Shown here: piece after piece, positions 56,001 through 64,000 of the stretch
Numbering within the stretch: the first letter of the stretch is position 1
Layout of the letters: each line of letters begins with the position of its first letter
NCBI GenBank assembly: GCA_031213475.1
Contig: JARUPZ010000009.1
Location: 62,001 to 126,000 of the forward strand
DNA: 64,000 nt
DNA from: Nereocystis luetkeana
Taxonomy: Eukaryota; Sar; Phaeophyceae; Laminariales; Laminariaceae
Reading direction: 5' to 3'
Position numbers and translations under genes: made by a program
Notes under the pieces: generated by a model
What the model was told of the DNA's origin: nothing
The model's database searches: none
What the model saw: the letters and a program-made list of their open reading frames with translations, nothing else

Positions 56001-56288
56001 AACGGGTGCATCCAGTATCGGCGCATAGCCGACAACAAAAGAAACAGCATTTGATTTGCCCTCAAGTTGAATGCGAACTTTCATCAGTCTGGCACTAACG
56101 CACTCCACCTCGAGACCATCCTTGCCCACACCTGCCACAATAGACTCCCTGACTGCTAGTCCTACACCATGGGTGCCCTTCCTCTCGTATTTGCTGCCGT
56201 CTGCTCCAGAGCAAAAAATCGTGTATCCAGCTGCTGTGAACGTGCTATGCCCGTCTCGCCTAGTCTCTTGGAGACCTACGACATCGCA
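53025..56288 (-). CDS. LINE endonuclease-reverse transcriptase polyprotein
   Basis: The frame is stop-free from 56288 to a stop at 53025. A nominal GTG start at 56138 is not the true start, since homologous endonuclease sequence (VVGLQETRRDGHS, AAGYTIFCSGADG) continues upstream to about 56285, where the frame changes. Counting from 56138 (1,037 residues): endonuclease motifs LDANARTG (~73-80), RLDYIL (~145-150) and SDHN (~174-177); reverse transcriptase ~475-780 with FVDLTKAYDSVD (motif A, ~566-577), QGLRQGC (~624-630) and the catalytic YADD (~701-704); then a conserved C-terminal region (HHKMLLRCIGWRKRKREDHI, ~848-867). It catalyses target nicking and target-primed reverse transcription of its own RNA. 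A lysine-rich insert (~668-677) lies between motifs B and C. Confidence 0.95.
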   Translation of the reverse strand, partial: CDVVGLQETRRDGHSTFTAAGYTIFCSGADGSKYERKGTHGVGLAVRESIVAGVGKDGLEVECVSARLMKVRIQLEGKSNAVSFVVGYAPILDAPVREKDQFWNELNKVVSGVPSGDHLLVLLDANARTGKRESGCAGSKVMGKYGRDELNNNGERLLLLADDNRLALLNTFFATPTRGVSYTFQSPNSGKGQCRLDYILTRQVDRRLVRNMTVRKPPEDRHESDHNLVVCNIRLLGRFAPNRRVKAGSGKQAINLQRLMADPGLRADLNREITKLTPPPPGTIGSVDDKATALVETVLSTAAKLAPHTSRKQGPLGWCTPEEVKAEVHSRWQEKENARTQLRANPEDKNLRKAVKIATKQLKRARTDGVQKFFEEYVRQLERRIQEGDQFGFYKHLKGMNVEGKRTFHSQYIRDEEGRLLRDVGLIRERWVRWFHKLLNTRSSTLDPTIVDELKVWPSCSPLDDVPSRYEVEDAIRAMANRKAVGPDGLPAELLKVLADEGDSDTLGSFYEIIVAVWRGGVVPQQWKDATIKVLHKKKDRTECGNYRGISLVAHAGKVLLKVIARRLSDYCEREGILPEEQCGFRPERSTVDMMFVVRRLQELARKKDTPLFMCFVDLTKAYDSVDRTLLWAVLARFGVPPRMLTVIRQFHDGMRACVRLDDGECSDMFDVKQGLRQGCVLAPLLFNMFFTAVLRVAEKRFAADKAITDSLVQLQQKQEKKKKKRGKARVGHADGQGNDKEAQTLWAMLYADDAGIVSRSPNGLERMMTVIVSACAAFGLTVSEAKTEIMCLQTKDGGNVPFTVTAAGQVYKQTTEFVYLGGAISADWTGRSVEVTRRLQRAWACFGRYKMEIYDRPGVRLRLKVRMLRAEVIETLLYGCVTWSPSKTDYGRLREVHHKMLLRCIGWRKRKREDHILSYASALLRTTSESVETTVRRRRLLFAGFVTRMGEERLPRRVMFGEMVGGKGYSGGQEWDWMRYLEEDLKEFGIKLEGWRETAQKAGRWFQRVEEGAEAFMRKWHTDEKEASAERHRIAATTTTAVDANASVQNGREEGGGERGTRGNGGGGEGRRSAQQTEAWLWPSSS

Positions 56289-56460
56289 TCACAGTATCGG
56301 GCCCGTACCGTGTTGCATAGTCGTATCCGGCTAGCTAGCCTAGCTTTCGCACAATCACCCCGGGCGTCGTCCGCATGCAGAATTTTGACCGGGTTTCGAG
56401 TGACAAACCGTAGAGGTGTGGAAGCGGGCTGTGAAGCGGCGCGTCTTCGATCCGTTTCTC
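56289..56460 (-). pseudogene. Frame-shifted N-terminal end of LINE endonuclease
   Basis: Upstream of the frame break the adjacent frame reads ..NPVKILHADDARGDCAKARL.. to ..NTVRARYCDAM before hitting TAG. It aligns end to end with the VVGLQET frame as one endonuclease N-terminus, so a single indel around 56283-56288 separates them. Confidence 0.6.
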
Positions 56461-56689
56461 CGAGCTTTCCGCATGGATTTTTTGCACTTCTGATTTCCTA
56501 TATATCTGCATGTATGGCCCTAGGTGGGCTTGTGGGAGGCGTTACTGTTCATAATCATTTTGTTCTGGGCGGACTAGAGTAGTTCCCCCGCCGCCCCGAA
56601 TTCATCTAAGGGGAGCAAGATGAAGGATTACGTATTCAATTCTACAATATTCCCATTTTCTGGGCGATCAAGTTTATCCAGCTCCTGTT

Positions 56690-56708
56690 CAGAGTCAACC
56701 TGCACAGT
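56690..56708. repeat. Target-site duplication of the LINE (5' side)
   Basis: Identical 19-base copy of 52522-52540, flanking the 5' end of the element. Confidence 0.95.
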
Positions 56709-57494
56709 ACTCGAGCCTGTCCCGTACTGCCTACCGTAATTTGATCCAGCTACCTAGCCTAGGCTTCGTACCATCACATTCGGGATCGAGCTCTGGGTCG
56801 CCATGCACAGATGTTGCAGCCCTCCCAAAAAAATCCCTCCGGACTGAAATGATGCATAAAGTACAGTTGTACTATCATATATGGTACCCCGTTCGTTTAC
56901 TACTCGGGTACTCGGCGGATTATACTCAGACTGTCACTGCCCGTTCGGGTAAGGGTAGATATAGTACCCGCCGGGTGTTCGACGACATAAACGAGTACCG
57001 GGGTACCTGATATGAACGGTCTCTCGAATACCCGGCTACTCGAGTACCTATGGGTGTCCCCGGCTCGATATCCCTCAACATGTGCATGCCTCCAGAAATC
57101 CTTCAAACGAAACCATCAGTGTCCCCAACACGCACACACGCGGCCTTACCGGCAGTCCCCACTAACCCTGTGCTCACGAAAACACCTCATGAGTCGTTTC
57201 TAGTGGTCTACGATTGCTGCCTGGCGCACCCGACACCCTCACACACCCCATCTAGAGCGTGCCAAGGAGTTCGTGGACTCTGGTTGCTTGTGAGGAGAGC
57301 TGTATCTGTAAACAGTCGCACGTGAATCGCAAACGTTCAGGTGGGGCTTATTGTTTTGCTTAGTATGTCAGTATATACCCCAAATCTTGACCATTTTCGA
57401 CCACTGGAGCACCCCTTAGTCAAGGTGTAGGCCTCTCACGAGAACGCACACTTGGCTCATCTGAACATGATCACAAAGTGCTGTAGATGAGAAA
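56709..57494. other. Non-coding stretch between LINE and tandem repeats
   Basis: ACCCG/GAGTAC-rich wording near 56880-57060 recalls the arrays at 18.3 and 22.0 kb. No gene is recognised. Confidence 0.5.
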
Positions 57495-57665
57495 CCAAGT
57501 TGTATCCATCGATATCTTGTGCACCAAGTTGAATACGTCGATATCTTCTGTATCAAGTTGTATCCATCGATCTCTTGTATACCAAGTTGAATCCGTCGAT
57601 CTCTTCTATATCAAGTTGTACCCGTCGATCTCTTCTATATCAAGTTGTACCCATCGATCTCTGCT
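57495..57665. repeat. ~31-bp tandem repeat (CAAGTTGTATCCATCGAT)
   Basis: Five imperfect units of ATCTCTTCTATACCAAGTTG plus ATCCGTCG. The + strand Ser/Ile-rich frame here is repeat translation. Confidence 0.9.
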
Positions 57666-57794
57666 AAGGCACGAACAAGCAAAAAAATCCAAACACGCCG
57701 TGTTAACATTAAGGATCAATTCTTATGTTCCGATAAAATATCCAGAGGTTAAAGTCACCCGGGAACCCGGGGAGGGCGGGGGAGGGGGGTGCAC

Positions 57795-58300
57795 TCGATA
57801 GGGGCGGTGTACTCGATCTCATGCACGGCCGTAGTCGTAAGACCATAGACCCTCGCATCCCTACAATGCCGGGACGGAGCATGTCGGGTTTTCACCGACC
57901 AGGCAGACATTGCTTGCACCAAGCACGAAGCGCCGCGAGGTGTCCGGCGAGTCGCATGAAGGGTAAGCTGCATCCTACCAAGAAGCGCTTGTGAGGCAGA
58001 CTTGCTTATGGATGACAGCTTCAATGAGTTAATTTAATTTCCGGTGTAGGCACTTCCAGAGAGAGCAATGGGAGTACTATGTAACTCCCTCTTGGGTGCC
58101 TTACTTTGAACAATACATGATACGATCAACTCCCTTGTGCGGAATAAAGGTTCTTTAACTCGCGCAAATGATCTAACTCGACAATCAGCTGTGGGCGACC
58201 GCCAAAAAACAAAACAAAGCGGCACCCTGGTTATCTAGCTCAAGTAGTGAGCGGCATGTTTTACAGCGTTGTCGTTGCCAACCGACGCCAACCCAACGTC
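57795..58300 (-). repeat. Family A repeat, near full-length inverted copy
   Basis: Matches 23440-23965 over its whole length in the opposite orientation, including the central GTCGAGTTAGATCATTTG and GGAAGTGCCTACACCGGAAA blocks. Confidence 0.85.
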
Positions 58301-58322
58301 TATAAAATAGGGAGAGTGATTG

Positions 58323-58395
58323 CAGGGGGGGGGTGTACTCGATAGGAGAGACGTACTCGATCTCATGCATGGCCGTAGTCGTATGACTGCAGGGG
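58323..58395 (-). repeat. Family A repeat, terminal fragment in tandem
   Basis: Repeats only the end of family A (CATGCATGGCCGTAGTCGTA, ACTCGATAGGAGAG), same orientation and immediately beyond the previous copy, giving a head-to-tail arrangement. Confidence 0.75.
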
Positions 58396-58528
58396 GGTGG
58401 ATAATATCCTCTGTGGCCTTAAATATAACAATGGCCGCTTTATGGACGTGTTTTCATACGCCGACTTGGTCACTTGTATCATCAATCCTTAACGCTGCAG
58501 GGTGGTGAGATATTTTCCGTACTCTTAC

Positions 58529-58734
58529 CTTTACCGTGCCCGAACTTTGCGCTTTTTCATGCTGAAGATACTGCGCTTGGTTTTGGTCGAAGGCCAAAGA
58601 AAGGTACGCCCAGTCATTTGGACGTCCAAACGCCCAATTAAAATTACCAGGGTACATAGAGCCACCATCAACTCGTTTGGGCTGGTCGGTGCTACTCCCA
58701 TGGGTACTTGCCGGGGGGGTTGTTTCTTCTTCGG
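58529..58734 (-). CDS. Possible exon, unrecognised product
   Basis: 206-base open segment on the - strand (GGSMYPGNFNWAFGRPND, WAYLSLAFDQNQAQYLQHEK) ending in the strong donor AAG|GTAAGAGT, with a possible acceptor CTTGAAAG. No family recognised. Conflicts in strand with the candidates at 58837-59146. Confidence 0.35.
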
Positions 58735-58836
58735 CTTTCAAGTTTTTTTTGTGATGTTCTTACTTCTCTCCCGGTGTCTACGCACAAGTAGCTGGTGCCA
58801 GGAACGAACGCCTGCCGTGTTCTCCCTCCCTTTCAG

Positions 58837-58931
58837 CTTGCCACGCCCCCGAGATTTGAAGTCAATCATAATCCCGAAGGAGATCATACAATATGGATTA
58901 TTGAGTTCGACCGCAGAACGCACCAGCAGCG
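58837..58931 (+). CDS. Possible exon, unrecognised product
   Basis: Between CCCTTTCAG and a CG|GTGAGC donor. Two frames are open; the most protein-like reads LATPPRFEVNHNPEGDHTIW. The frame that splices cleanly to the next candidate is the other one, so the reading is unsettled. Confidence 0.25.
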
Positions 58932-59017
58932 GTGAGCAGAGGAAAAAACCCACTAGTAAGCAATACGTGCACAAGTAGGGAAACGTAGAAGCCATAGGCG
59001 GACAAGATGAGTAGCAG

Positions 59018-59146
59018 CGGGCGGTGAACCAAACAGGAAAAATCAATCTTGTCACACACGTTTTGTACGACTTCGGTGCCAAGGCCACCAACGACCGCGA
59101 ACTACTACGGGAGAACATGGTAGTCGGGACCAAGTATGGTGTCTGA
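59018..59146 (+). CDS. Possible C-terminal exon, unrecognised product
   Basis: After acceptor GTAGCAG (or AAACAG, start 59037) the frame reads ..KINLVTHVLYDFGAKATNDR then ELLRENMVVGTKYGV and a TGA at 59144-59146. Charged, protein-like composition, but no family recognised. Confidence 0.3.
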   Translation, partial: RAVNQTGKINLVTHVLYDFGAKATNDRELLRENMVVGTKYGV

Positions 59147-60714
59147 GTATAGGGGAATGCGGGGTTTTCGGGTCCGTCGCGGGTTCTGATATCTACCGTA
59201 TGTATGGCCCCAATAGTAACAAGGACCCAATGCCGTGTGAGAACAAAAGGGGGTATCTGATTGCGTTCATCGTAGTATGTGCATGAATACTGCTGCCGTA
59301 TGCTCCCCCGTAATGTTTCTGCACGAGGACCTGCGTGTTGGCGCGCTTCCCACTACGAGCCGCTTCGCGCCTTGGCGGCATCAGACGGGGGAACAGCAGT
59401 GCGTGGCTTCTGATTGTTTGGGAGTCTCTAAAAAACAGTTCACACCTCGGACAGACAATCGATTCCTGCTTCATTCTAAACATGTGTCCAGGCGGATGTA
59501 TTCCCCGTCTCGATCTAGATATTTCCAGGCAGACGCCTTCCCCGTCTAGTATGATCCAGCTCAGGCTGCCGGGTAGGACCCGCACAATATTCATGATCTA
59601 GCATATGCTACCTGGTACCTCGTTGGGATCTGTACAACACACAGATCCTGCACAGGCGATAAACAATACCTGGTACAATAGATACCAGATATTGATGATC
59701 TATATGTAGATTGATATATCATGATCTGCCCGAGGTCTGAGAACAGACCTACCACTACTGTATTACACGGACGAAAAGGCTACCTCACGGGTTTCCGGAC
59801 ATGAGCAGTTGCGATGTGTCTCGGGATAGTCGGAGCGCTTGTGGCGTGTGCACTTTGCTCGTAAGCGGAGAGACCCTTTTCTTTTGATCATTACTTGGAG
59901 TTTTGCTGTGTCTAAATCGAGATCTGTATTTACTCCGGTGGGCATAGCATTCTTGGCCTGGAAGGACACGATAAGTGTACAGGTACAGGCCGGTATCCGC
60001 AGCGAAGAGGTACAACATAGGGGTGTCGAGGTGTCGGCTAGTCTCCTCCCCCCCCTGCCCCCAGGATCGTTTGGTTGCACATAAGAGCTACCGGTATGCG
60101 GGACAAGACAGGTTGTGTGATCGCCTTTGACGTTTGATGACTTAGGGTTAGGGTTAGCATGGCCTATTCGCATATCTACGCCGATTGAGGAATAGCTGGA
60201 GAATGAGGGCCCGAGTCCAGCGTCTTGCCTTGCCACTTGCCAGGCTAGTCAAATGGGTCACGTCGGAGTCTCGGTTGCTGGTGTGGAATAGTTGTCGTGT
60301 CTGTACGTACGTGTATTTGTATCAAGCAGGTATTAGTATAGTAGTCTTTTACTTTGACGGCCGCGCACGACCTCCATCCTCCCGGACACTCTTTTTGGCA
60401 TCTGCTCCATTCTCCTCGCAGCGGCACTGCCCCAACACAGCAAAAACTGGATACCAGAGCGCAGTCGGCGGGAGGTGGCCTGTCCTCGCACTGCTGGTGC
60501 TGGTGCTGGTACTGGTGCTGGTGCTGCTGGTGCTACCGTGCTTGTAGTCCGTGTCGGCGTTCGTGGCACCTCCGGTGCGTGCTTGTAGCTCGTGTCTTCA
60601 AATAACCTATCCGTGCCGAACCACGGTGCCGGAAGGCTGGACTTCGCGTGAGCGGCGGTTGCGAAAGCCACGGTGGGGCGGCGCTGAATGAAGTTACTGT
60701 AGCTTGCTGTTATA
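59147..60714. other. Non-coding stretch
   Basis: Holds TACCWGGTA at 59609 and 59667, a TTAGGG doublet near 60145 and a (CTGGTG)n tract at 60495-60540. No gene is recognised. Confidence 0.5.
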
Positions 60715-61042
60715 ATGGGTTCCACTGAAGGAGGCGGCGCGGACAAATTTCGCCGTCAGGAAGAGGTGTGGTATCAGTCTCGGCTAGAGCAGCGGCCAGA
60801 GCTGTCGGGCAAAGCCGCGGCCAAGATGGGCGGCATCAAGGACAACCTCGGCTATATAAAGGATAAGATGGATCTCGTTGGGGGCGGTGTCGAAATGCGT
60901 GGAGCCCGAGATCGACAGTGTGGAGCCAGATCTCCGCGGGGGCACGGATTTGTCGATGCATGAACCCGTAGGCTTGGGCGAACATAGGAGACTGGTTTGG
61001 GGCGAGATGGTGCTGCTTTACGACGACGAGGAGCGGTCGTGA
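60715..61042 (+). pseudogene. Short unrecognised gene with an internal frame break
   Basis: ATG at 60715 opens MGSTEGGGADKFRRQEEVWY ... KMGGIKDNLGYIKDKMDLVG. From about 60885 the protein-like reading moves by one base (..CVEPEIDSVEPDLRGGTDLS ... HRRLVWGEMVLLYDDEERS) to a TGA at 61040-61042. A G-run (TTGGGGGCGG) sits at the break. Together about 108 residues, acidic and basic patches, no family recognised. Either a decayed gene or a sequencing slip in the G-run. Confidence 0.4.
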
Positions 61043-61242
61043 GGGAGAAACGTGGCTGGTCCGTGGCAAGGGAGGAACGACTGAGGGAAGATGCCAGTTT
61101 GTCGAATTTACCCGCGGGCGGTGAGCGGCAACGAAATGCAACGAGAAACGATATTCGAGGCGTCGGTTATATGTACTTTGTATTTTATAGCTGCAAGTTG
61201 CGTTATGTTTACTCTCAAGTTTCTTGGGGTTCACTCAACGTA

Positions 61243-63037
61243 TGTTGTTGTTGCTGTTGTTGTTGTTGTTGTTGTTCTCACATTGACTGACCGCCACTAC
61301 ACCATGCAGTCCGTTATCGCAACAGGCTCCGATAACTCTGCAGTGGAAGAAATATCTCGGTAAAAATATTCCAAGCAAATAATAATACACATGATAGCTG
61401 AAGTACATCTACACCTCAGACAACAAAAAAGTGCCGTCCGCGCACGTACGTATGAGATACATGCGGTACGCTGCACAAGTCGCCACAGAAACCGAGAAAA
61501 CCATATACTACCCACAATAAATAGACAGGATGAAAATAACAACTTTACGTCGAAAAGTCGAAATTAAAATCCAAAACATCACAAATCAAAAAGGGAAGAG
61601 AGAGAGAAAAAAAAACTCAGGAGACAAAGCAATAGAAAGCGATACACCAAGAAAGGAAACAATCAAGAGAAAGCGCAATTTTTCGCAGATTGCAGGCTTG
61701 CACGCTACGCGAGGGGTGTAGAACAGGAGTAATGCCAAGAAGAAAAACATACGTACTCCGCTGCCAAGACACCAGGGGGGCAAAAAAGAGACGAATTGAC
61801 GAAACGCAAAGAAGAAGACGAAGCAAAGCAAAAAGCAAACGCAGATAGCAAAAAAATAAAAAAGCAAAAAAGCAACACACAAGATACAAACAGAGACACA
61901 AAGAGGGGCAAACGGGAAATATAGAAAGAAAGAGAAAAACAGGGGACAAAAGCGGCACTAGAATGGGCGGGGGGGAAAGAGAATACGAAAGGCAGGAACT
62001 GGTGCCTACAGACACGCAAAGTTGCCTGGGGGGGCACCATGCTAGCTACTTGGGTCCCAAAGAAGGGAGCTCATCCTGACGATGATGGCCATACCGAGGC
62101 TTCAGTCTGTTGGGCATACCGCTTCCCCCCCCCCCCCCCCATTCCTCCTCTCCCCCCTCGCCCCCCTTTCGCCCCCTCCTCTTCCCTGTTATTCTTCGCA
62201 CGTGTGTTGGCGTCAACGGTTGTAGTCGTGGTTGCAGCGTCGCTTTGTCGATGTCTCCTTCTCATCCTCATGTCATTTCCGCATGAAAACCTCCGCCCCT
62301 TCCTCGACCCGTCGGAACCATCTGCCGGCTTTCTGTGCTGCCTCGCGCCACCCTTCGAGCTTCATGCCAAACGCCTTGAGGTCCTCCTCAAGGTACCTCA
62401 TCCAGTCCCACTCCTGTCCTCCGGAGTACCCCTTACCCCCGACCATCTCCCCAAACATCACCTTCTTCGGCAGACGCTCCTCTCCCATGCGTGTCACAAA
62501 ACCCGCAAAAAGTGGCCTACGTCTGGGTACCGTCGTTTGAACGCCCTCAGAGTTCGTCCCGAGGAGCGCGCTAGCATAGGATAGAATGTGGTCTTCGTGC
62601 TTTCGTTTTTGCCAGCCGATGCATCGGAGGAGCATCTTGTGGCGAAACCTCCCGTAGCTGGCCGTAATCAGTCTTGCTCAGGGTTCAAGTAACACAACCG
62701 TAGAGCAACGTTTCGACCACCTCGGCTCTCAGCATCCGCACCTTCAGGCGCAGGCACACACCCGGGCGGTTATAGTTTTCCATCTTATACCGCCCGAAGC
62801 ACGCCCATACCCTCTGGAGTCGACGCGTTACCTCGACACTTCTGCTCGTACAATCTGCGCTGAAAGCCCCGCCCTCATACACAAACTCGGGCGTTTGTTT
62901 GTACACTTGGCCGGCTGCGGTCATGGTGAACGGCACGTTCCCCCCATGTTTCGTTTGAAGACACAGTATCTCCGTCTTGACCTCCGACACCTTCAGGCCG
63001 AAAGCGGCACATGTAGTCGCGATGACCGTCATCATCC
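61243..63037 (-). mobile_element. 5'-truncated LINE copy, same family as 52541-56689
   Basis: Aligns with the 3' part of the full-length LINE up to its position about 53991 and ends in a longer (AAC)n tail (about 61243-61276). Its coding part is broken into two frames (62273-62635 and 62685-63035). Roughly 360 bases at about 61365-61725 have no counterpart in the full-length element and look like a later insertion or a divergent 3' segment. Confidence 0.9.
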
Positions 63038-63354
63038 AGTGAGGCCCGGCATTGTCGCCTGCGGTCCCTTCCTCGATTCCCCCCCTCTTCCGCGTTAAAG
63101 AGGTCGATTCCGCGACCCAGTTCTCTTCTCGGAGAACTAATTTGAAGTATACCGGTGTAACTATGTTATCCGCTACCCCTCCCTAACTCTCCGTCTCGAA
63201 AGGGGGGCGTGGTCAATCGTCAGATAACTCTTATTAAATCAAGTAACAAATAACCGCAGACCCCCCGTCTTTCGTTGCTCTCACCTTAGCTTCGCCGTCG
63301 GCGTGATGGTATCCCTTTCACCCCCCCCCCCCCCCCCCCGTATATATGATATAT
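63038..63354. other. Spacer between LINE fragment and family A repeat
   Basis: No gene. Ends in a C-run (about 63320-63340). A GCCCGGCATTGTCGCCTGC segment at the LINE truncation point resembles part of the family A repeat. Confidence 0.45.
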
Positions 63355-63905
63355 GTATTGGTTGGGTTGGCGTCGGTTGGCGACGACGCTGTAAAACACG
63401 CCTCTCACTGCATGAGCTAGACAACGGGGGTACCGTTTTGTTTCTCTGAGCATTCACCACTGCTGGCGGTTGAGTTAGATCATTTTTCTGCGGGGTGGAG
63501 AACCTTAACTCCGCACCAGGGGAAGATCGTATCACGTAGTGTGTTTATGGCGAGGCGCCGACGAGGAAGGGACGTAGTACACTATACCCATTGCTATCTC
63601 TGGAAGTGGCCACACCAGCAAACAAAAAAAACAGTGACGCTGTCATCAGCATGTGAGCAAACCCGCCTCGAAGCGGTTCGTAGTAGGATGCGGCTCCCCC
63701 TTCATGCGACTCGCTCAATGCCTCACGGCGCTTTGCGCTTGGTGCAAGCAATGGCTGCCTGGTCGGTGAAAACGCAAATTGTTCCGTCCCGGCATTGTGG
63801 GGCGCGAGGGTCTATAGTTATACGACTACGGCTCCGTCCCGGCATTGTGGGGTGCGAGGGTCTATAGCCGTACGCACAGCTACGACCATGCATGGCATGA
63901 GTACC
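63355..63905 (+). repeat. Family A repeat, near full-length copy
   Basis: Same orientation as 23440-23965. Carries an internal ~48-bp tandem duplication (GCTCCGTCCCGGCATTGTGG..GTCTATAG at about 63785 and 63833). Confidence 0.85.
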
Positions 63906-64000
63906 CCCGCCCCCTTCCCTCCATACCCCGTATCGTATCCGCTTCTTGGTTGTCGCCATCTCGCTCGTCGTCCTCTTCTCCACGATCGCTCTTAAAATCG

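Larger units (their letters stand above)
52541..56689 (-). mobile_element. Full-length APE-type non-LTR retrotransposon (LINE), ~4.15 kb
   Basis: Bounded by a perfect 19-bp target duplication. From 5' to 3' on the - strand: short leader, AP-endonuclease domain, reverse transcriptase, C-terminal region, A/T-rich 3' region and a short terminal (AAC)n tail directly against the target duplication. The tail type and domain order fit target-primed LINEs of the RTE/jockey-like group; the clade is inferred. One apparent 1-base frameshift near 56283-56288 splits the endonuclease N-terminus from the rest, so this copy may be inactive. Confidence 0.93.

Noticed and set aside
1-64000. CRISPR arrays, rRNA, tRNA, bacterial operons
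   Set aside because: The tandem arrays lack CRISPR-like unique spacers of constant length. I found no convincing tRNA box pair or rRNA segment, and the split genes show the DNA is eukaryotic nuclear.

Overview
The window looks like nuclear DNA from a large, intron-rich, repeat-rich eukaryote. The likely source is a stramenopile, and a brown alga is my best guess; this is inferred from gene style, not from any search. Coding exons are short and richer in G+C than their surroundings, and introns run from hundreds of bases to about 4 kb. Short TTAGGG-type telomere-like tracts are scattered throughout, and most of the DNA is tandem or dispersed repeat. There is no operon structure, and I saw no rRNA, no convincing tRNA and no CRISPR array.

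Two split genes can be reconstructed exon by exon with consistent reading phases. (1) On the + strand at 1706-10174, seven exons encode a roughly 411-residue protein made of RCC1 (seven-bladed propeller) repeats. Introns fall at recurrent positions relative to the repeats, and the last repeat is cut short by a stop. (2) On the - strand from 42111 down to 22556, ten small exons join in frame to encode 289 residues of an EB1/MAPRE-type microtubule plus-end-binding protein: calponin-homology domain, basic Ala/Ser/Arg/Pro linker, EB-homology coiled coil and acidic tail. The terminal exon with its stop was not found. One of its introns appears to use a GC donor.

Between and beyond these genes are weaker coding signals: a possible ALG8-like glucosyltransferase exon (14.3 kb), a membrane-protein-like exon (43.8 kb), an orphan exon (51.9 kb), a frame-broken short gene (60.7 kb) and conflicting exon candidates on both strands at 58.5-59.1 kb.

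Mobile and repetitive DNA: a nearly intact APE-type non-LTR retrotransposon (LINE) at 52541-56689 is bounded by a perfect 19-bp target duplication, and two 5'-truncated relatives lie at the window start and at 61.2-63.0 kb. There are three copies of a ~100-bp terminal-inverted-repeat element (MITE) with TA target sites, two copies of a ~67-bp palindromic stem-loop element, a ~540-bp dispersed repeat in several copies, a three-copy ~636-bp tandem array (45.0-46.9 kb), a ~1-kb array invaded by a MITE, and many micro/minisatellites. The most striking unexplained signal is the 9-base palindrome TACCWGGTA: I counted 29 exact copies where about 0.5 would be expected by chance. It is absent from the exons of both genes and from the LINE.
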